From contig DATKQM010000045.1 in NCBI GenBank assembly GCA_035532735.1, forward strand, positions 1 to 26,155: a stretch of DNA of 26,155 nucleotides. Direction: 5' to 3'. The stretch's first letter is position 1; each line of letters opens with the position of its first letter. Made by a program: the position numbers and the translations under genes. The stretch is from Chersky-840 sp035532735. GTDB taxonomy: Bacteria; Actinomycetota; Acidimicrobiia; Acidimicrobiales; UBA8190. Shown piece after piece: positions 22,672 through 26,155 of the stretch. The notes under the pieces were generated by a model, which did not search any database, was not told the origin of the DNA, and was given only the letters and a program-made list of their open reading frames with translations.

Positions 22672-22686
22672 TGTCAGTTCCTGACA
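22672..22686. promoter_or_regulatory. TGTCAG-N3-CTGACA palindrome upstream of the secreted-protein gene
   Basis: A perfect 6-bp inverted repeat with a 3-nt centre lies 30 bp upstream of ATG 22642. It is compact enough for a dimeric regulator site; as RNA the 3-nt loop hairpin would be modest. No family consensus is recognised. Confidence 0.35.
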
Positions 22687-23085
22687 CGCATCCCCCCCAT
22701 ATCCCCCGCGGTGTGATTGCGCCGCCGTCCGGAGGGGTGCATTCCGGCGACGGTGGGCTCTCAGGCGAGCGTGTCGTTCACCGCGAGCAGAAGACCCGTC
22801 ACCCCCTTACTGTCTTTCCGAGCGGGACGCCCCCTTGGATCGCCCTCGTGGCCACACCATGGCACGCGCCGACGGTTTCCCCGTGGACCCCCGCAACCGT
22901 TCTCTCGAAGCAACCATACGAACGCCCACCAGTCGCCACATCGTCACGATTGAGTAATTCGCAGGGCCTGGCTGGACCAAGACCTGAGACTCCCCTGAAA
23001 GCGTGGCTGAGGTGTAGCGATCTCGTGACCTTGCGTGAGGTCCCCGACGGCGGGGAGACGGTGCTGGACCGTAAGCTTGCGAGCT

Positions 23086-24084
23086 GTGACGGGGGGAACG
23101 AGGGGTGCCCGGCTGCTCAAACGGGTGGCCATGACATTCGTCGGTACCGGCCTGCTCCTCCTGTCGTTCGTCGCCTACCAGCTGTGGGGCACGGCGCTCT
23201 ACGAGCACAGCGCCCAATCCCACCTCCGCCAGGAGCTGGCCGGGAAACTTCACCTGCCACTCGCCACCACCACCCCACCCACGTCCACGACTCCCGGGGC
23301 ATCGACCTCGACCACCGGCACGGTGCCGGCGCCGGTGAACCGGGTGGCTCCCACCACGCCCGACCCGCGGGTCGGCACCCCCATCGGCCTCTTGTCGATA
23401 CCCAGGATCGGGATGGCCAACGCCGCCATCGTCGAGGGGACCGACGAGAACCAGCTCCAGCAAGGACCGGGGCACTACCTCGGCACGCCTCTGCCGGGTC
23501 AGGCCGGCAACGCGGCGATCGCCGGACACCGCACCACCTACGGCGCGCCGTTCTACAACCTCAACGAGCTCCAACCCGGAGACTCCGTCACGGTCCAGAC
23601 GACCCAGGGAACCTTCACCTACGCGGTCACCACGTCTCACGTCGTGCTCCCCTCCAATGTGACGGTGCTCGCCACGAGCCCGATCCCCGAACTGACCCTC
23701 ACGACGTGCAACCCGCGCTACAGCGCGGCTCAACGATTGGTCGTGGTGGCCACGCTCAAGACGAGCCTGCCCACGACTCCGCCGAGCCCCACCACGACGT
23801 CACCGACCCCCACCACCAGCAGCCCGACGCCCTCTACGTCGACTCCGACCAGCCTGGCCGGGGAGGGTGGCGCTCTCAACGGCGTGAGCACCCGGTCCGA
23901 AGTCACTCAGGCTCTCCTGTGGGCCGGACTGACCCTCCTCGCCGCCGTCCTGGGACTCATCGGCTGGCGCCGAGGCCGACGCCCCTGGTCCTGGGTGGTC
24001 CTGGCCATGGGCGCGCCGCTCAGTGCCGCCGGGCTCCTGATCTGCTTCCAACACATCAGCCTGGCCCTGCCCCAGACCTTCTAG
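23086..24084 (+). CDS. class E sortase with C-terminal membrane extension
   Basis: Cysteine transpeptidase that would cleave LAxTG-type signals and anchor proteins to the cell envelope; the LAFTG protein at 19778-21859 is the obvious local substrate. From GTG 23086 (332 aa): N-terminal TM helix about 15-35, a Thr/Pro linker, then the sortase beta-barrel with GLLSIPRIGM, AIAGHRTTYGAPF (catalytic H148), LTLTTCNPRYS (C208) and the Arg of QRLVVVA (R217); TLTTC and GHRTTYG are class E hallmarks. After the core come a Pro/Thr/Ser stalk (about 227-255) and two more TM helices (about 274-293 and 303-320). The start is uncertain: GTG 23035, GTG 23086 and ATG 23131 are all in frame and none has a convincing ribosome site; all keep the TM helix. 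Confidence 0.88.
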   Translation: MTGGTRGARLLKRVAMTFVGTGLLLLSFVAYQLWGTALYEHSAQSHLRQELAGKLHLPLATTTPPTSTTPGASTSTTGTVPAPVNRVAPTTPDPRVGTPIGLLSIPRIGMANAAIVEGTDENQLQQGPGHYLGTPLPGQAGNAAIAGHRTTYGAPFYNLNELQPGDSVTVQTTQGTFTYAVTTSHVVLPSNVTVLATSPIPELTLTTCNPRYSAAQRLVVVATLKTSLPTTPPSPTTTSPTPTTSSPTPSTSTPTSLAGEGGALNGVSTRSEVTQALLWAGLTLLAAVLGLIGWRRGRRPWSWVVLAMGAPLSAAGLLICFQHISLALPQTF

Positions 24085-24105
24085 ATGCCAGAAAATTTCG
24101 TCAGA

Positions 24106-24126
24106 TTTTGCTTGCAGCGCGCAAAA
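24106..24126 (+). terminator. weak hairpin after the sortase gene
   Basis: TTTTGC and GCAAAA pair around a 9-nt loop, 22 nt past the sortase stop. AT-rich ends are unusual here, but the stem is short and no T-run follows. Confidence 0.2.
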
Positions 24127-24185
24127 CACTTGGCCAACGACCCCACAACCGGGTAACTTGAGTCAAAAGGGTCACGCTCCGTGGT

Positions 24186-25748
24186 GTGGCCTCAGGGGGG
24201 TGCGGGGGTTGCCGCAATGGCAATGTGACGGCGTTCGTTGAACGCTTAGAAGAGGGGGACGGCCGGCCAGGTCTGGGCACCACGCCGGCCGAACCCGATG
24301 TCGCTACGTGGCCGAAGCACGATCGGCGAGCGGGTGACAGAGGTTCGTACCTCTCCCAGGCTTCTTCGACGACGGCCATGGCCGAACGCCGCACGTGGGC
24401 CGCCGGTGCTGGATACAGCGTCATTGCCTGTGTCAACGTGCAAGTCGCAACGGTGTCCACCGTTCAACCGGAACGCAATGAACTCCTGTGGCGCTTGGCT
24501 CTACGACGCATGGAGCGCTGCGTTCGGTCCGACGACCGGATGTGCATGCTCGGTGGGTCGCGGGTCGCCGTGGTGATCGGAAACGGCTCGAACCGGGTGG
24601 TGCCGAGTGCGCTCGGACGAAGATTGGCTCGAGCCATGGGCGACCACCTCGCAGTTGGTGCGACGGGTCTCGACCTTCGAGTCTCCGTGGGCGTCGGCGC
24701 AGGTACGACCGAGGTGGAGCCGGCCGCACTGGCCGCCGCTGCCATGGCCTCGGTCCGCCTCAATGGACGAAACCCTGGCGCCAACGGCCACGGGGGCTTC
24801 TCCCCTTCCGTGACCGTCACCCACGTCCCGGACCACCAGGCTTTGGCCTCACGCGCTTCCGGGCCCGCCACCGATTCCAAGACCGCAGAGGGCTTCCGAC
24901 ACCTCTCGACGCGCCAGGCGCGGCGCCTCGATTGCCGCGTCCTCGTCCCGCTGTCAGAGGACCTCCGGTTAGTCACGTCCTCGACCATGGCGCCCGGTGA
25001 ATGGGACGTGTTCGACCCCGGTAATCCTCAGGCCTCATTCTTGGGGCAAGAGCTCCGGGTCCTGCTCGTCGACCCCGAGGCCAATCCCAATGATGCGCCC
25101 CGGCCGATACTCGAAGCCGTGGCGGCCGCGGCACGCCGTAGCGGTGCCCAGACGACCCTGGCGCCCGCAGTCGACGTCGACACGGCACTGCGCGAGCTCT
25201 ATCTCGCCGACGCCGACATCGTCGTCATCGTCGTGCAAGCCGAGGTAGCCCGATACGACGCCGGGCACGAGTCGCGCTACGCCTGGGACCGACCGGCCCG
25301 CATGGCCCGGGCGCTGCGCGCCACGGGGACACCGGTCATCGCCCTTAGTGTCGGTGCGAGCGCGGCGGCCTTGGCCGTCTGCGTCGAGCAGGGCGCCATA
25401 GGGCTCTTCCACGTCGACCTTCTCTCCCAAGAGCTCGCTCGACAGTCGGCCCGGCGGCTCGGCACCAATGGTGGCTCGTCGCAGAACGGGTCCGACGAGC
25501 CCCGGGGACCCGGTCAGCTCCCGCCTCCATTCGACGCGCTGGTGCACCTGACGCCGAGCGAGCGCCGCGTGCTGTTCCACATGATGGAAGGACGCTCGGC
25601 CGCCGACATCGCCACCACTCTCGTGGTTTCTCTCACGACCGTGCGATCCCACATTCGGTCGATCCTGCGCAAGCTGAACGTCAACTCTCAGCTCGCTGCG
25701 GTGGCCTTGGCCTTCGGGACCCTCCCCGACCAGGCGTGGGCGGACTGA
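24186..25748 (+). CDS. LuxR-type regulator with degenerate GGDEF-like and receiver-like domains
   Basis: 520-aa cytoplasmic transcription regulator. Residues about 45-195 follow the GGDEF-domain layout (GDRGSYL..., LLWRLALRRMERCVRSDDRMCML, VSVGVGA), but the active-site signature is GGSRV (123-127) instead of GG(D/E)EF, so no diguanylate cyclase activity is expected. Residues about 290-422 resemble a response-regulator receiver (RVLLVDPE, ADADIVVIVV, TPVIALS, GAIGLFHVD) but have no Asp at the end of strand 3, so classical phosphorylation looks impossible. The C-terminus (453-510) is a LuxR/GerE helix-turn-helix: LTPSERRVLFHMMEGRSAAD...TVRSHIRSILRKL. The GTG start at 24186 is uncertain; GTG 24225 or later starts would not remove a domain. 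It begins 101 bp after the sortase, so control of surface genes is possible but unproven. Confidence 0.75.
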   Translation: MASGGCGGCRNGNVTAFVERLEEGDGRPGLGTTPAEPDVATWPKHDRRAGDRGSYLSQASSTTAMAERRTWAAGAGYSVIACVNVQVATVSTVQPERNELLWRLALRRMERCVRSDDRMCMLGGSRVAVVIGNGSNRVVPSALGRRLARAMGDHLAVGATGLDLRVSVGVGAGTTEVEPAALAAAAMASVRLNGRNPGANGHGGFSPSVTVTHVPDHQALASRASGPATDSKTAEGFRHLSTRQARRLDCRVLVPLSEDLRLVTSSTMAPGEWDVFDPGNPQASFLGQELRVLLVDPEANPNDAPRPILEAVAAAARRSGAQTTLAPAVDVDTALRELYLADADIVVIVVQAEVARYDAGHESRYAWDRPARMARALRATGTPVIALSVGASAAALAVCVEQGAIGLFHVDLLSQELARQSARRLGTNGGSSQNGSDEPRGPGQLPPPFDALVHLTPSERRVLFHMMEGRSAADIATTLVVSLTTVRSHIRSILRKLNVNSQLAAVALAFGTLPDQAWAD

Positions 25749-25801
25749 GTCGATGGTTCCATCCCAGGCGCACCCCCGGTCGGTTCGCTAAAGTTCTCCA
25801 G

Positions 25802-26092
25802 ATGACTCCGATGAAATGGCTAGCCGCGGTGCTCGGCGTCCTCGGCCTTCTCGCCCTGGTTGCCGGCATCCTCTATCTCGCTCTTCCCGCTCACTCGTTG
25901 CCGTCGATCCTCGGGCCGCTATATGGGCCCCATCACAAGCCGATCAAGGCGCACCGGAAGCGTCGTGGCGAAGCAGCTGTGGCCCTCGGCGTCGTGCTCT
26001 GGGTCATCGCCGGGATCGTCTTGTACGTCAGCTCGCGCCCAGCCAAGAAGACCGAGGCCGTCCAGCCCGAGGCCCCCCAGCCCACAAGCTGA
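25802..26092 (+). CDS. small two-helix membrane protein of unknown function
   Basis: 96-aa protein starting MTPMKWLAAVLGVLG. TM1 is about residues 5-27. A basic, His-rich loop (PHHKPIKAHRKRRGE) follows, then TM2 (about 59-80) and a short charged tail with VQPEAPQPTS. Both ends are likely on the same side; the positive loop would be cytoplasmic by the positive-inside rule. No family is recognised. ATG 25802 is preferred because the frame upstream (to 25736) overlaps the regulator gene and is Arg-rich; Met4 (25811) is an alternative. It lies 53 bp after the regulator gene on the same strand and may be co-transcribed. Confidence 0.6.
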   Translation: MTPMKWLAAVLGVLGLLALVAGILYLALPAHSLPSILGPLYGPHHKPIKAHRKRRGEAAVALGVVLWVIAGIVLYVSSRPAKKTEAVQPEAPQPTS

Positions 26093-26101
26093 GTACCGGT
26101 T

Positions 26102-26116
26102 CCGCCGCCGTGGCGG
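26102..26116 (+). terminator. small GC hairpin after the last gene
   Basis: CCGCC and GGCGG pair around a 5-nt loop, 10 nt past the stop of the small membrane protein. No T-run follows, so it is only a weak candidate. The rest of the window to 26155 shows nothing else. Confidence 0.2.
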
Positions 26117-26155
26117 GGGCGATGACGCTCCTGCCGCGAAGTCAGGCTCATTCGC

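Larger units (their letters stand above)
22643..23085. other. 443-bp divergent spacer between secreted protein and sortase
   Basis: It contains the ribosome site and palindrome of the minus-strand gene and an imperfect hairpin at 22725-22753 (CCGTCCGGA against TCCGGCGACGG). The rest is featureless to me. Promoters for both directions should lie here, but no clear -35/-10 pair was found. The sortase frame is open from GTG 23035, so the spacer could be 50 bp shorter. Confidence 0.5.

Noticed and set aside
24129..24158. TTGGCC / TAACTT as a promoter for the LuxR-type regulator
   Set aside because: Only 4/6 and 3/6 matches with 18-bp spacing; too weak to report as a promoter.
22665..24161. 498-codon plus-strand ORF over the spacer and sortase
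   Set aside because: Different frame from the sortase, which has H, C and R catalytic motifs; the translation is Arg/His/Pro-rich.
25789..25815. Sigma-28/WhiG-like promoter (TAAA, 15 nt, CCGATGAA)
   Set aside because: The -10-like word is one base out of register with the consensus, and its start point would fall inside the chosen coding sequence; kept only as a weak observation.

Overview
The window is GC-rich DNA with strongly GC-biased third codon positions, many GTG/TTG starts, and Shine-Dalgarno runs of G. A giant AftD/DUF3367-type arabinofuranosyltransferase, a class E sortase paired with an LAFTG surface protein, and a LuxR-type regulator fit a high-GC actinomycete. My best guess is the Acidimicrobiia or a relative; this is inference from gene content, because no rRNA or taxonomic marker is present.

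Positions 1-14673 look like a surface-polysaccharide (capsule/exopolysaccharide) locus. In order they hold a sulfotransferase (-), two translationally coupled GT4 glycosyltransferases (+), a third GT4 glycosyltransferase (-) whose tail overlaps the second, an asparagine synthetase-type amidotransferase (+), a multi-spanning polymerase-like membrane protein (-), and a Wzz/BY-kinase-like chain-length protein with a Gly-Asn repeat linker (-). A divergent three-gene operon (+) follows: a membrane-anchored CapD/FlaA1-type NDP-sugar dehydratase, a WbpA-type nucleotide-sugar dehydrogenase and an SDR epimerase. Together these would make activated sugars (including a uronic acid), assemble and sulfate a repeat unit, polymerise it and control chain length.

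Positions 14684-19135 encode a 1483-residue AftD-like GT-C protein with two discoidin-like modules. It is followed by a spacer with one possible small ORF and a perfect 16-bp hairpin terminator.

Positions 19778-24084 form a cell-surface display cassette: a Thr-repeat protein with an LAFTG sorting motif (-), a small secreted four-cysteine protein (-), and a divergently encoded class E sortase (+). The leader between the two minus-strand genes contains two hairpins and a 21-bp tandem duplication.

Positions 24186-26092 carry a regulator combining a decayed GGDEF-like domain, a receiver-like domain without a phospho-acceptor and a LuxR helix-turn-helix, then a small two-helix membrane protein. 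The most interesting points are two apparent pseudo-enzymes of signalling (a Walker-A-less BY-kinase and a GGDEF-less diguanylate-cyclase fold) close to polysaccharide and surface genes, and the unusual architecture of the sortase/substrate pair. No CRISPR array, tRNA, rRNA, insertion sequence or phage gene was seen.
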